Shown piece by piece: positions 1 through 9,704 of a stretch of 64,000 nt of DNA. Below the pieces are notes generated by a model. The model worked only from the letters and a program-made list of their open reading frames with translations. It did not search any database and was not told the DNA's origin. Location: the NCBI RefSeq assembly GCF_030408435.1, contig NZ_CP047046.1:602572-666571 (forward strand), in the 5' to 3' direction. Source of the DNA: Corynebacterium auriscanis (GTDB taxonomy: Bacteria; Actinomycetota; Actinomycetes; Mycobacteriales; Mycobacteriaceae). Made by a program: the position numbers and the translations under genes. Within the stretch, counting starts at the first letter, position 1. The number at the start of each line of letters is the position of its first letter.

Positions 1-1412
<1,412 letters not shown>

Positions 1413-2690
1413 ATGGCTACCGATAATCAGGACAAGGCCGTCCTCCACTACCCAGGTGGAGAATACGAAATGGACATCGTCCGCGCTACCGAAGGCAACG
1501 ACGGTATTGCACTGGGCAAAATGCTGGCTGAGACCGGCATGACTACCCTGGACCCGGGCTACATGAACACCGGTTCCACCGAGTCCGCCATCACCTACAT
1601 TGACGGTGCTAACGGCATCCTGCGCTACCGCGGTTACGACATCGCGGATCTGGCTAATAATTGCACCTTTAACGAAGTTTCCTACCTCCTCATCAATGGC
1701 GAGCTGCCTAGCCCAGAGGAGAAGGACGAGTTCTCCGAGCGCATTCGTCGCCACACCCTGTTGGATGAGGACTTCAAGACCTCCTTCCGCGTCTTCCCGC
1801 GCGATGCGCACCCAATGAGTGTGCTGGCTTCTTCCGTTAACATTTTGTCCACCTACTACCAAGATGACTTGGACCCACTGGACACGGAAAAGCAGAAGCT
1901 GAACACCTACCGCCTGATGGCTAAGGTTCCAATGCTGGCTGCCTACGCATACCGCGCTTCCAAGGGCAAGCCATACATGTACCCAGACAACAGCTTGAAC
2001 GCGCGCGAGAACTTCCTGCGCAATATGTTCGGTTACCCGACCGAAGACTTTGAAGTCGACCCAATTGTCACCAAGGCGCTCGACAAGCTGCTGATCCTGC
2101 ACGCTGATCACGAGCAGAACTGCTCCACCTCTACCGTCCGCATGGTTGGTTCCGCGCAGGCCAATATGTTCGTTTCCATCGCCGCGGGCATCAACGCGCT
2201 GTCTGGCCCACTGCACGGTGGCGCAAACCAGGCTGTGTTGGAGATGCTGGAGGAAATCCAGAACAACGGTGGCGACGCTACCGACTTCATGAACCGCGTG
2301 AAGAACAAGGAGCCGGGCGTGAAGCTCATGGGCTTCGGTCACCGCGTGTACAAGAACTACGATCCGCGCGCTGCCATCGTCAAGGAGTCCGCACACGAGA
2401 TCCTCGAGCACCTCGGTGGCGATGAGCTGCTGGATCTGGCGATGAAGCTCGAGGAGATCGCTCTGGCCGATGATTACTTCATCGACCGTAAGCTGTACCC
2501 AAATGTGGACTTCTACACCGGCCTGATCTACCGTGCCATGGGCTTCCCGACGGACTTCTTCACGGTTCTGTTTGCGATGGGTCGCCTCCCAGGCTGGATC
2601 GCTCACTACCTGGAGCAGGTCAACGATCCCAAGGCGAAGATCAACCGTCCTCGCCAGATCTACACCGGCCCAGCAGAGCGCAAGCTGTAG
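1413..2690 (+). CDS. gltA: Citrate synthase
   Basis: Condenses oxaloacetate and acetyl-CoA into citrate, the first step of the TCA cycle. The 426-residue product is full length for the bacterial type II enzyme. Catalytic residues are in place: H268 in SGPLHGGAN, H310 in GFGHRVYKNYDPRA and D366 in NVDFYTG. The open frame begins at an ATG at 1407, but the SD AAAGGG (1401-1406) abuts that codon and sits 6 nt before the ATG at 1413, so I chose 1413. The sequence is very close to corynebacterial GltA as I know it. A 27-bp tandem duplication covers its 3' end and stop. Confidence 0.97.
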   Translation: MATDNQDKAVLHYPGGEYEMDIVRATEGNDGIALGKMLAETGMTTLDPGYMNTGSTESAITYIDGANGILRYRGYDIADLANNCTFNEVSYLLINGELPSPEEKDEFSERIRRHTLLDEDFKTSFRVFPRDAHPMSVLASSVNILSTYYQDDLDPLDTEKQKLNTYRLMAKVPMLAAYAYRASKGKPYMYPDNSLNARENFLRNMFGYPTEDFEVDPIVTKALDKLLILHADHEQNCSTSTVRMVGSAQANMFVSIAAGINALSGPLHGGANQAVLEMLEEIQNNGGDATDFMNRVKNKEPGVKLMGFGHRVYKNYDPRAAIVKESAHEILEHLGGDELLDLAMKLEEIALADDYFIDRKLYPNVDFYTGLIYRAMGFPTDFFTVLFAMGRLPGWIAHYLEQVNDPKAKINRPRQIYTGPAERKL

Positions 2691-2737
2691 TAGCAATCCG
2701 GTTTGAGCGCGCTGTAATAGCAATCCGGTTTGAGCAC
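2684..2737 (+). repeat. 27-bp tandem duplication spanning the gltA stop codon
   Basis: Two copies, 2684-2710 and 2711-2737, differ at two positions. The first copy includes the last codons and TAG of gltA; the second carries TAA at the equivalent place. The copy outside the gene is therefore a non-coding echo of the gene end. Confidence 0.85.
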
Positions 2738-3051
2738 AGCTCGTCAAGGCGGGCTGGAGTCCACGCGGGCTGGGTGGGGTATCTGCTCCATCTTCGCCTT
2801 CCGGACTGTGCGTCCGCAGCCTCTGCTGGCGGGTTTAATCTCGTCGCTTAGATTCTTACTCGACGCCACCCCGCGCCCCTCGACTTCGAGGTCGGCGCGG
2901 GGTTCGCGCATATTAGCCGACGGTGCGATTGGGGCGATTCGTGGGCCCATGGAGCGCGTGAAATCTGCCAGCTTGGGGGCGTCGCTGTTAAAATGGTGCG
3001 GAATTCGATAGCGCGAGGAAACGGCCGAGCGCAAAGAAGGAGAGAAGTTTC
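2691..3051. other. gltA-fkbP intergenic region with a strong hairpin
   Basis: Besides the 27-bp repeat, this stretch holds a long hairpin at 2869-2902: CCCCGCGCC pairs with GGCGCGGGG, and inside it CCTCGA pairs with TCGAGG around a 2-nt loop. No good T-run follows it, so it may be a weak terminator for gltA or a structural element. The promoter for the FKBP gene must lie in the last 100 bp. No gene seen. Confidence 0.5.
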
Positions 3052-3411
3052 ATGAGCAAGCCACTTTACGAGGCACAGTCCGGCAAGGCGCCCGAAGATC
3101 TTGTCATTGAAGACATCAAAGTCGGCGAGGGCGCCGAGGCTGTTGCAGGTGGCATGGTTGAGGTCCACTACGTTGGCTTTGACTTTGAGACCGGTGAGGA
3201 ATTCGATTCCTCGTGGGATCGCGGGGAATCAATCGAGTTCCCGCTGAGCGGCCTCATTGCGGGCTGGCAAGAAGGCATCCCGGGTATGAAGGTGGATGGC
3301 CGTCGCAAGCTCATCATCCCGCCAGAAAAGGCTTATGGACCAGCGGGTATGGGGCACCCATTATCTGGGCGCACCCTAGTGTTCATCATTGATCTGATCA
3401 ACGCCAACTAG
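3052..3411 (+). CDS. FKBP-type peptidyl-prolyl cis-trans isomerase
   Basis: A 119-residue cytosolic protein made of one FKBP domain, which speeds proline isomerisation during folding. It shows VEVHYVGFDFETGEEFDSS, the hydrophobic-pocket segment FPLSGLIAGWQEGIPGMKVDG, RRKLIIPPEKAYG and the closing LVFIIDLI strand. There is no signal peptide. The start is set by an SD AAGGAGAG about 8 nt upstream of the ATG. A small FKBP beside gltA is the usual corynebacterial order. Confidence 0.95.
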   Translation: MSKPLYEAQSGKAPEDLVIEDIKVGEGAEAVAGGMVEVHYVGFDFETGEEFDSSWDRGESIEFPLSGLIAGWQEGIPGMKVDGRRKLIIPPEKAYGPAGMGHPLSGRTLVFIIDLINAN

Positions 3412-3810
3412 GCGCGCGGGGGGGGGCGGTGCCGGAGTTCCCACATAGGTCGTCAATTCTGTGGGAGAGGTTGTGAGGGGGTAGGTTGTCCACTCTGCGA
3501 GTGAGACTGTGGGGGTACAGGGATCCTGCCACTTTACGTCACCGATATTGTTATCAGTATGCCGAAGAGTCGATCGCACTTGGTGGGCAATCGGCTGCTT
3601 GTATAAGTGTCGGGGGCTAGGCAGTTCGGGAGGGGGCAAGGGGCGCGCAGGGGGGCGCACTGGTTTGGTAGTCCGCTGGCAACCCCAGCGCAGGGCGGTT
3701 CGGAGCGCGCAGGGGGCGCACCCGAATGCTCCAGTGTCGGTTTTCCCAATCGCCCCGGTGTCGGTGCCCTCACCTTGAACCCGGTGACGGAATTCTTGAG
3801 CTGAACAACA

Positions 3811-3867
3811 AATGTGCAGCAGAAGTCCAACAAAAACGCGTCATTTGTCGGAGTTCTGCTGCACATT
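3811..3867. repeat. Dispersed hairpin element, copy 1
   Basis: Near-perfect inverted repeat: AATGTGCAGCAGAAGTCC at 3811-3828 pairs with 3850-3867 with a single mismatch, and ACAAA/TTTGT extends the stem towards a 9-nt loop. A homologous copy lies at 44985-45042. Similarity continues past the hairpin through a TGCG...AGTGCGTG segment into a GGCGGGTGC motif, which here starts a 53-bp tandem array. Confidence 0.85.
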
Positions 3868-3885
3868 ATGCGTACTAGTGCGTGG

Positions 3886-4088
3886 GTGGCGGGTGCTCTG
3901 TCCCACGTGGCCTGTTATCGGCGGGAACCGGTTGGGCGGTGGCGGGTGCTCTGTCCCACGTGGCCTGTTATCGGCGGGAACCGGTTGGTGGGTGGCGGGT
4001 GCTCTGTCCCACGTGGCCTGTTATCGGCGGGAACCGGTTGGTGGGTGGCGGGTGCTCTGTCCCACGTGGCCCGTTATCGGCGGGAACC
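3886..4088 (+). repeat. 53-bp tandem array, 3.8 copies
   Basis: Units start at 3886, 3939, 3992 and 4045, exactly 53 bp apart, and are almost identical. Each carries GTGGCGGGTGCTCTGTCCCA followed by CGTGGCCTGTTATCGGCGGGAACC. The last unit breaks off after about 44 bp. The array directly follows hairpin copy 1. Confidence 0.92.
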
Positions 4089-4120
4089 CCGCGCGGGGGT
4101 GGGTGAGTAAGCCGTAGCTG

Positions 4121-5494
4121 TCAGGCCCTGAGTGCCTTCATCCACGTCAACTTGGTGCCATTGTGCAAGATAGCGCGCCTGTAGATCCGCGCTACCAGCA
4201 TTAGAATCGCGATGGTAGCCAAGAGTGCGATGGCAAAGGAAGCCAGCACCTGCCACAGCGGCATGTTTCCGCCTGCCATTTGCAGGGGAGCGACCGTCAG
4301 GCTGAATGGAGGAATCCACGCCAAAACCTGCATGACGGTGGAATCCAACTTGGCGAACCCGAACATTGGGGCGTAAACCATGCCCAGCATGAGGATCATG
4401 ATGGGCCCCTGCGTGGATTGCAGATCCTCTGTGCGGCTGACCATGGCTCCCGCTGCGGAATAGAGACTGCCGAACAAGAGCATGCCAAGGACGAAAGCTA
4501 GCAGCATCAGGGGGATTATGGCGATATCGAAGTCAGTTCCGTCTAATACTCCCGATACCTTCACTCCGACGAACCCGATGACCAAGAGCGCCGCGGTCGC
4601 CAGCAGTCCAAACAAGGTGTTGCCGACAAGTTTGCCGGCCAGGAAGTCCAAGGGGCGAACGGACGCCAAGATGATCTCCACAACGCGGGAGGATTTCTCC
4701 TCGGTTACGCGACCACCCAGGGTGGCGGCGAAGGTGATGATGAAGAAGCTCATGACGGAAACACCGCCAAGGACCGTCAGGACTGCGGGAAGGTTGACCT
4801 CGGACGAGTCGTCGCCCACCGAAACCTGCTTGACGGTGCTATCGGGCATTGCGGTGGAGAATTGTTGTGGGGTCACACCTAGTTTTTCCAGGGCTTGGTT
4901 CTGGCCGAGAACCATGAGGGTGCCGCTGGCTTGGGCAAACAGCTCGGGTTTGCTTTCATCTTTGGTGATGAATTCATAGCCGCTATCGGATTTGATCAAT
5001 GCAGCATCCAGATCCCCATCCTTGACCTTTTGCTCGGCTTCTTCTCGAGAAGCGAGGGCGGAGGTTTCTATCGGCGCGGACGTTGCAGGATCACCTCCTG
5101 TCGGGGCGGTGGCTTGTTCCTGTTGCGGGCGGTCATCACCCGTCGCTGTGCTTCCGGCTGCGTTAGAGCCAGGGTTGCGCTGGCTCGCGGTCAGCGTGGC
5201 GTCAAAGGCCTTTTGTTCCACACCAACAAGGCCGAGTGTTGGTAATTGCTCTTCCTTATCACCGAAGATCGACAAGAGCGTAAGGCCACCGATGATCAGA
5301 ACCGTGAAAATCGACACCGTGACCAGGATGGCTTTGTTGCGCAAGGCCAAGCTGAATTCACGTTTTGCGACGGTTGTAATGACCGTCCCGGAATTGTAAC
5401 TGTTCTGGGAACTTCCCTGCGTCTGGGGGTTACTGGCGGAAGTATCGCGGTCGTGCGCGCTATTCGTGTTTGGGTTGCTAACGGGGTGGCTCAT
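4121..5494 (-). CDS. ABC-2 type transporter permease (NatB/YhaP-like)
   Basis: A 457-residue membrane protein. It has a polar N-terminus, one membrane segment at about 55-75 (ILVTVSIFTVLIIGGLTLL), a large extracytoplasmic domain rich in Ala, Thr and Glu, then about five membrane segments from residue 235 (LPAVLTVLGGVSVMSFFIITFA) to the C-terminus. GGRVTEEKSSRVVEIILASVRP is typical of NatB-type permeases. Its ATG overlaps the stop of the ATPase gene by 4 bp, so the two are translationally coupled. Substrate unknown; related systems export sodium, lipids or antimicrobials. Confidence 0.85.
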   Translation of the reverse strand: MSHPVSNPNTNSAHDRDTSASNPQTQGSSQNSYNSGTVITTVAKREFSLALRNKAILVTVSIFTVLIIGGLTLLSIFGDKEEQLPTLGLVGVEQKAFDATLTASQRNPGSNAAGSTATGDDRPQQEQATAPTGGDPATSAPIETSALASREEAEQKVKDGDLDAALIKSDSGYEFITKDESKPELFAQASGTLMVLGQNQALEKLGVTPQQFSTAMPDSTVKQVSVGDDSSEVNLPAVLTVLGGVSVMSFFIITFAATLGGRVTEEKSSRVVEIILASVRPLDFLAGKLVGNTLFGLLATAALLVIGFVGVKVSGVLDGTDFDIAIIPLMLLAFVLGMLLFGSLYSAAGAMVSRTEDLQSTQGPIMILMLGMVYAPMFGFAKLDSTVMQVLAWIPPFSLTVAPLQMAGGNMPLWQVLASFAIALLATIAILMLVARIYRRAILHNGTKLTWMKALRA

Positions 5495-6372
5495 GCTTCG
5501 ATGACCTCCTGGAATAGGTCGGTAAGGTGTGGGACGCGACGAGTAAAGGAATGGACGGGGCCCGCAGCCAAGGCGGCACGCAGGATCTCTTGGTCCTGGT
5601 CGGTAGAGGATGCTTCAAGTACCACGCCATGGTCATTTTCCTCGACCAACCGGGTGTTGGCGGGGTACCAGTTGCGGGCGGGGGTGTGGATTTCGTAGTG
5701 CAGGGGGCCGCGGGAGCGGAGTTCATTGACCGTGCCCTCAGCTTTCATTTGCCCCTTCGTCACGATGCCCACGCGGTCGCACAGACGCTGGACAAGGTCC
5801 AATTGGTGGGAGCTGAAGACAACGGGTACGCCTGCTTTGGCACGGTCCACCAGCATGTCGCTCATGACGTTGACGGCGACTGGGTCCAGACCGGAGAATG
5901 GCTCGTCGAGGATGAGCAGATCCGGTGTGTGGATGAGGGATGCCGCCAGCTGGACACGCTGCTGGTTACCCAGAGAAAGGGTTTCCAGTTTATCGCTTGC
6001 TCGGTCGGCAAGACCCAAACGCTCCAGCAGCTGAATCGCGCTGTGCTGGGCCGAGGAAGCATCCATGCCATGAAGTTGACCAAGGAACTTTAGTTGGTCG
6101 GCAATCTTTTCTTTTGCGTACAGCCCACGTTCTTCCGGCATATAACCGATCCGACGGCGCAGGCTATCGTTCATCGGGGAGCTACCGATGCGGACTTCGC
6201 CCGAGTCGGCCTCGAGAACTCCGAGGGCAATGCGCATGGTAGTTGATTTTCCAGCACCGTTGGAGCCAACGAAACCGTAGATTTCGCCGGGGTGGACGCT
6301 GAAACTCATGTCGTGGAGCGCTTGAACATCGCCAAATCTTTTGGAGAGGCGATCGATGTGGAGGGCTTCCAT
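5491..6372 (-). CDS. ABC transporter ATP-binding protein (NatA-like)
   Basis: A 293-residue ATPase that powers the permease encoded next to it. It has a Walker A GSNGAGKS near residue 36, the signature LSLGNQQRVQLAASL, a Walker B LLILDEPFSGLDP and an H-loop VVFSSHQ, followed by a C-terminal extension of about 80 residues as in NatA/YhaQ-type ATPases. It is the third gene of the minus-strand set HTH regulator, membrane protein, ATPase, permease; the gap to the membrane protein gene is about 87 bp. Confidence 0.9.
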   Translation of the reverse strand: MEALHIDRLSKRFGDVQALHDMSFSVHPGEIYGFVGSNGAGKSTTMRIALGVLEADSGEVRIGSSPMNDSLRRRIGYMPEERGLYAKEKIADQLKFLGQLHGMDASSAQHSAIQLLERLGLADRASDKLETLSLGNQQRVQLAASLIHTPDLLILDEPFSGLDPVAVNVMSDMLVDRAKAGVPVVFSSHQLDLVQRLCDRVGIVTKGQMKAEGTVNELRSRGPLHYEIHTPARNWYPANTRLVEENDHGVVLEASSTDQDQEILRAALAAGPVHSFTRRVPHLTDLFQEVIEA

Positions 6373-6459
6373 GTCTGGGCCTTTCGGGGGTTGGGGAGGA
6401 AGAGATGTTGTTTAAGTGCGTAGTTAATGTCGTTGTCGGTTCCTGCTTACAGGAATCTT

Positions 6460-7080
6460 TCAGTTGTCGCTGGGTATCCCCACACCATCGTCTACTTCGT
6501 CCGTTGCTGGTCGGGGGCCGAAATGCATGGCGTATCCCATAGCGGGGAGAGCGATGATGGCGAGGAAGAATGCGAGGAAAACGCAACTGGTGTTGTAGAA
6601 GAAATCGGCAGGGGTTAAACCGAGTACCGTTGGGTTTGTCACCCCGTCATGCTGTTGTCCGCCCAGGTGGGTACTCGCGAAAACGAGAATCCAGCAGATT
6701 GCGGTGCACACAAGCGTGAGTAGGTTCCAGCTCAGCCTAGTCCATCGGCTGATGACCTTGGCTTCGTACTCGTCGAGGACTTCCTCAGGAGCGCCATCGC
6801 GTGAATCGATGGTGATGCGCAGCATGATCCAAGCCGTCAGCAAGACCGCGGTCACGGGCAAGGTGAGTAGCAAAGCGCGATTCCACACCATCTGGGCAGC
6901 AAGAATGCACAGATAGCTGAAGAGGCATCCGAAATAGATCGAAATGAGTAGTTTTTGCCGCGGCCAATTACGCCAGCTCGTTAAGTAGGAAGATGCTCGT
7001 TCTTGCCGTTGATACCAACGGGCAACACGCTTTTCTTCCCACCGTTCGATCCAGCGTGAGAAGGCTTGAAAACTGATCAT
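6460..7080 (-). CDS. Four-segment membrane protein of unknown function
   Basis: A 206-residue protein I do not recognise. The first 45 residues are basic and aromatic (WIERWEEKRVARWYQRQE). Four membrane segments follow, in two pairs at about 45-90 and 125-185, separated by a charged loop (TIDSRDGAPEEVLDEYEAKVISRW). The C-terminus is acidic. Its start overlaps the HTH gene stop by 4 bp (ATGA). Small regulator plus membrane protein pairs often sit in front of ABC exporters and act in signal sensing; that role here is inference from the arrangement only. Confidence 0.75.
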   Translation of the reverse strand: MISFQAFSRWIERWEEKRVARWYQRQERASSYLTSWRNWPRQKLLISIYFGCLFSYLCILAAQMVWNRALLLTLPVTAVLLTAWIMLRITIDSRDGAPEEVLDEYEAKVISRWTRLSWNLLTLVCTAICWILVFASTHLGGQQHDGVTNPTVLGLTPADFFYNTSCVFLAFFLAIIALPAMGYAMHFGPRPATDEVDDGVGIPSDN

Positions 7081-7343
7081 TGAGCATCCCTCCGGTGGAT
7101 CTCGGCGGATAGTGGTTGGAATTCAGTCCTGCTGAAGACCATCTCCACGGGAAGATCGAATACCTCGCAGATGCGAAAGGCTAGATCCAAACTGGGGGAG
7201 TGGTCGCCACGTTCTAGTGCACCCACGGTCTGCGGATTGACCTCAATGAGTTCCGCGAGTTGGGCGCGCGACATGTCCCGTTCGATACGCAGCACTTTCA
7301 CCCGATTGTGGATTGGGGTAGCTGGCTTCTTCTTTGGGGACAT
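7077..7343 (-). CDS. XRE/Cro-family HTH transcriptional regulator (YozG-like)
   Basis: An 88-residue DNA-binding protein. The helix-turn-helix runs over about residues 12-66: VLRIERDMSRAQLAELIEVN then TVGALERGDHSPSLDLAFRI and CEVFDLPVEMVF. Compact one-domain regulators of this type usually repress their own operon. It is the first gene of the ABC exporter operon and is divergent from the aldo/keto reductase. A 12-bp inverted repeat directly upstream (7349-7395) is a natural candidate for its operator. Confidence 0.88.
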   Translation of the reverse strand: MSPKKKPATPIHNRVKVLRIERDMSRAQLAELIEVNPQTVGALERGDHSPSLDLAFRICEVFDLPVEMVFSRTEFQPLSAEIHRRDAQ

Positions 7344-7348
7344 GTTTT

Positions 7349-7395
7349 AAAGTGTTGCATAAACCCAACAAATCGGCAACTGGATACAACACTTT
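7349..7395. promoter_or_regulatory. Inverted repeat upstream of the HTH-ABC operon
   Basis: AAAGTGTTGCAT (7349-7360) and ATACAACACTTT (7384-7395) are 12-bp arms with one mismatch. The nearer arm lies only 5 nt from the HTH gene start codon, so a protein bound here would block transcription or translation. Autoregulation by the HTH protein is inference. Confidence 0.5.
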
Positions 7396-7593
7396 TGGTT
7401 AACCGAACACAGCATTTTTGTTGCGGCCCCCGGAAAGTTGAGGCAATGGGGGGAGCTAGCAACGCGAAGATCGGCGTAGCCGGAGATGCAGCGAGGGGTG
7501 CGAGGTGGGCCAATGCCAAGCCCTGCGAACAGAGCAACGGGCGCCGCAGTCGGCGGTGGCGAACGAATGGGTTTGACAGGTACAACAGAACAT

Positions 7594-8460
7594 ATGACAC
7601 AAATCAACAAGATGATTGAACTCAACGACGGAAACCGCATTCCACAATTGGGATTGGGAGTGTGGCAGCTCAACGATCAAGACACTTACACGTCTTGCCG
7701 CACCGCCATTACGGCTGGCTACCGCCATATTGATACGGCCATGATCTACGGCAATGAGGAAGCTGTGGGTCGCGCAGTGGCCGATGCAATCGAGGCGGGC
7801 GATGTCACCCGTGAGGACCTGTTCATCACCACCAAGTTGTGGAATTCAGACCAAGAGCGCGCATCCCAGGCCATCGACGAATCATTGCGGAAGCTCGGTC
7901 TGGATTACGTGGATCTGTACTTGATGCATTGGCCTTGCCCTGACTACGGAAAGTACGTGGGTGCCTACGAGCAGCTGGTGGAGATTCAGAAGTCCGGGAA
8001 GGCCAAGAGCGTTGGTGTTTGCAATTTTTACCAAGAGGCGCTCGACGAGATCATCGAGGCCACTGGCCACACTCCGGCCGTCAATCAAATTGAGATCCAC
8101 CCAGGCTTCAGCCAAACCGTTCAGCGTTCCGATAACGCCCGTCGCGGGGTTGTGACGGAAAGCTGGTCGCCGTTGGGGCAGGGGCAGAACCTCAAGGAGC
8201 CCGCGATCGCCAACATCGCGGCACGCCACAATGTCAGCACTGCGCAGGTTATTATCGCGTGGCACCTGAAGCGTGGCGACGTGGTTATCCCGCGGTCATC
8301 GAATCCGCAGCGCGTAGAGGAAAACTTTAACGTGTGGGACATCAATCTTTCCGAAGCGGAGGTCGAAGCCATCAACGTTATGGACCGCCCGGATGGCCGT
8401 ATCGGCCCAGACCCCAAGGAGTTCAATGCAGGTACGCCCGCGGAGAAGCCCGAAAGCTAG
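7594..8460 (+). CDS. Aldo/keto reductase (2,5-diketo-D-gluconate reductase-like)
   Basis: A 288-residue NADPH-dependent reductase of aldehydes and ketones with a TIM-barrel fold. The catalytic tetrad is intact: D47 and Y52 in HIDTAMIYGNE, K81 in TTKLWN and H112 in LMHWP. The cofactor segment IPRSSNPQRVEENF is near the C-terminus. The open frame extends upstream, but conserved sequence begins near MIELNDGN, so I favour the ATG at 7594; ATGs at 7567 and 7612 are alternatives, and none has a strong SD. Physiological substrate unknown. A terminator follows. Confidence 0.9.
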   Translation: MTQINKMIELNDGNRIPQLGLGVWQLNDQDTYTSCRTAITAGYRHIDTAMIYGNEEAVGRAVADAIEAGDVTREDLFITTKLWNSDQERASQAIDESLRKLGLDYVDLYLMHWPCPDYGKYVGAYEQLVEIQKSGKAKSVGVCNFYQEALDEIIEATGHTPAVNQIEIHPGFSQTVQRSDNARRGVVTESWSPLGQGQNLKEPAIANIAARHNVSTAQVIIAWHLKRGDVVIPRSSNPQRVEENFNVWDINLSEAEVEAINVMDRPDGRIGPDPKEFNAGTPAEKPES

Positions 8461-8481
8461 GTAGGGATCCTACAGCCGTTA

Positions 8482-8516
8482 CCCCCGTCGCAGGCCTCTG
8501 CGCGGGGGCTTGTTTG
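8482..8516 (+). terminator. Rho-independent terminator after the aldo/keto reductase
   Basis: CCCCCGTCGCAG pairs with CTGCGCGGGGG with a single bulge around a GCCT loop, followed by CTTGTTT. Confidence 0.75.
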
Positions 8517-8563
8517 GCTGAAGCTCTCCCGCCTGTCGCATCATCCCACTAACGTGTGGGGTT

Positions 8564-9337
8564 ATGAACGAACCTTACCCAGTGGAAACTGTTCTCGTGG
8601 AGCAGCGTGGCGTCGTCACAATAATTACCCTGAACCGCCCTGAGGCCCGAAACGCCCTGCGAGAACAAGAATGTGTGGCGGTGGCACAGGCAGTTCGTGC
8701 CGCGAGCCAGTCCGGTGGGGAGGGGGACACGGTGGGGGCTAGCCGGGCCATTCTTCTGCGAGGTGAGGGGCCGGTGTTCTGTGCGGGGGCCGACCTGAAG
8801 GGGGCGGTGTACGGCGGTAGTTTTGGTGCGGCGATAGCACAGATGTTGCAGGCGATCGTGGACTGTTCGCTGCCAGTGATTGCCGATATTCAAGGCCCGG
8901 CGGTGGGGGCGGGGTGTCAGTTGGCTTTGGCTTGTGACTTGCGGATTTTTGGGGACGACGCCCAAATCTGGATCCCTGCCGCCGACCATGGGCTGGCGCT
9001 GGATTCGTGGACGCACTTGCGGGCGAAGGAACTACTTGGGGGAGCAGTAGCGAGGAATGTCTTCCTGGGGTCGGCTGTAGTGGGTCCAGAGCAGGCGCTC
9101 ATGCTGGGGTTTGCGATTAAGCGCACGGACGGGGAGGGGGCGCTGCAGTTTGCGCAGGAAGTCGCGGCTAAAGCTCCGCTGACGTTGGCTTATAGCAAGG
9201 CCGTGTTGAATCACCCGGCCCCGGAGGGGGACGAAGGGCTCAAGGGGATGTTTGATCGTGTGTGGGCGAGCGATGATGTGCAGGAGGCGCGCCGGGCGCG
9301 TGCGGAGAAACGGGCGCCGCAGTTCCGGGGGCGGTAG
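8564..9337 (+). CDS. Crotonase-fold (enoyl-CoA hydratase/isomerase family) protein
   Basis: A 257-residue member of the crotonase superfamily, which acts on acyl-CoA thioesters. The family outline is clear: ITLNRPEARNAL at about residue 22, the oxyanion-hole segment FCAGADLKG, and QGPAVGAGCQLALACDLRI. Both glutamates used by true hydratases appear to be replaced: the ELA position is QLA, and the later PE position reads PAADHGLAL. It may therefore be an isomerase, hydrolase or another crotonase activity. A TAACGT hexamer 8 nt before the ATG suggests a leaderless transcript. Confidence 0.85.
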   Translation: MNEPYPVETVLVEQRGVVTIITLNRPEARNALREQECVAVAQAVRAASQSGGEGDTVGASRAILLRGEGPVFCAGADLKGAVYGGSFGAAIAQMLQAIVDCSLPVIADIQGPAVGAGCQLALACDLRIFGDDAQIWIPAADHGLALDSWTHLRAKELLGGAVARNVFLGSAVVGPEQALMLGFAIKRTDGEGALQFAQEVAAKAPLTLAYSKAVLNHPAPEGDEGLKGMFDRVWASDDVQEARRARAEKRAPQFRGR

Positions 9338-9402
9338 GGGCGCTGTGGAAAGCTAGGGCAAAAATGCCTTTGAGTTGGTGTTTTACCCTTCAATCCAGAA
9401 GT

Positions 9403-9475
9403 GCCCCAGAGAGGAATCGAACCTCCGACACCGGCTTTAGGAGAGCCGTGCTCTATCCACTGAGCTACTAGGGCA
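9403..9475 (-). tRNA. tRNA-Arg (anticodon CCT)
   Basis: A 73-nt cloverleaf on the minus strand: acceptor GCCCTAG/CTGGGGC, D-stem GCTC/GAGC, anticodon stem CGGCT/AGCCG with loop CTCCTAA, T-arm GGAGG-TTCGATT-CCTCT. The anticodon CCT reads AGG. CCA is not encoded. Confidence 0.95.
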
Positions 9476-9644
9476 GCGCTGCCACACATGGCAACGCCAA
9501 TTACTTTACAAGGTCAACGCATCACGATCTAAAAGGGTCTAGGCAATGCCGGTGGGCGGAGGCAGTGGAAGGCCTCGCATTTACTACCGCTACGAAGCTG
9601 TTGAGCGTTAGCGTCAAGAAAGAAAAGTTTCCAAAACCACAAAA

Positions 9645-9671
9645 CCCGCCACACCAAAGTGGTGCGACGGG
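9645..9671 (-). terminator. Terminator of the mctBC operon
   Basis: On the minus strand, CCCG...CACCA pairs with TGGTG...CGGG and is followed by TTTTG. Confidence 0.75.
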
Positions 9672-9704
9672 AAAGGTTAAGGAGAGGAAAGGAAGGCCTT
9701 CGAT

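Larger units (their letters stand above)
3412..4120. other. Repeat-rich intergenic region, no gene
   Basis: About 700 bp between the convergent FKBP and ABC permease genes. The first half is G-rich and contains two near-copies of a GCGCGCAGGGGGCGCAC-type motif (about 3644-3661 and 3706-3721). The second half holds the hairpin element at 3811-3867 and a 53-bp tandem array at 3886-4088. Open frames here are repeat translations (for example GGCSVPRGLLSAG) and are not credible genes. Confidence 0.7.

Noticed and set aside
3812..4117. Several plus-strand frames in the 53-bp array
   Set aside because: They are three-frame readings of the same repeat.
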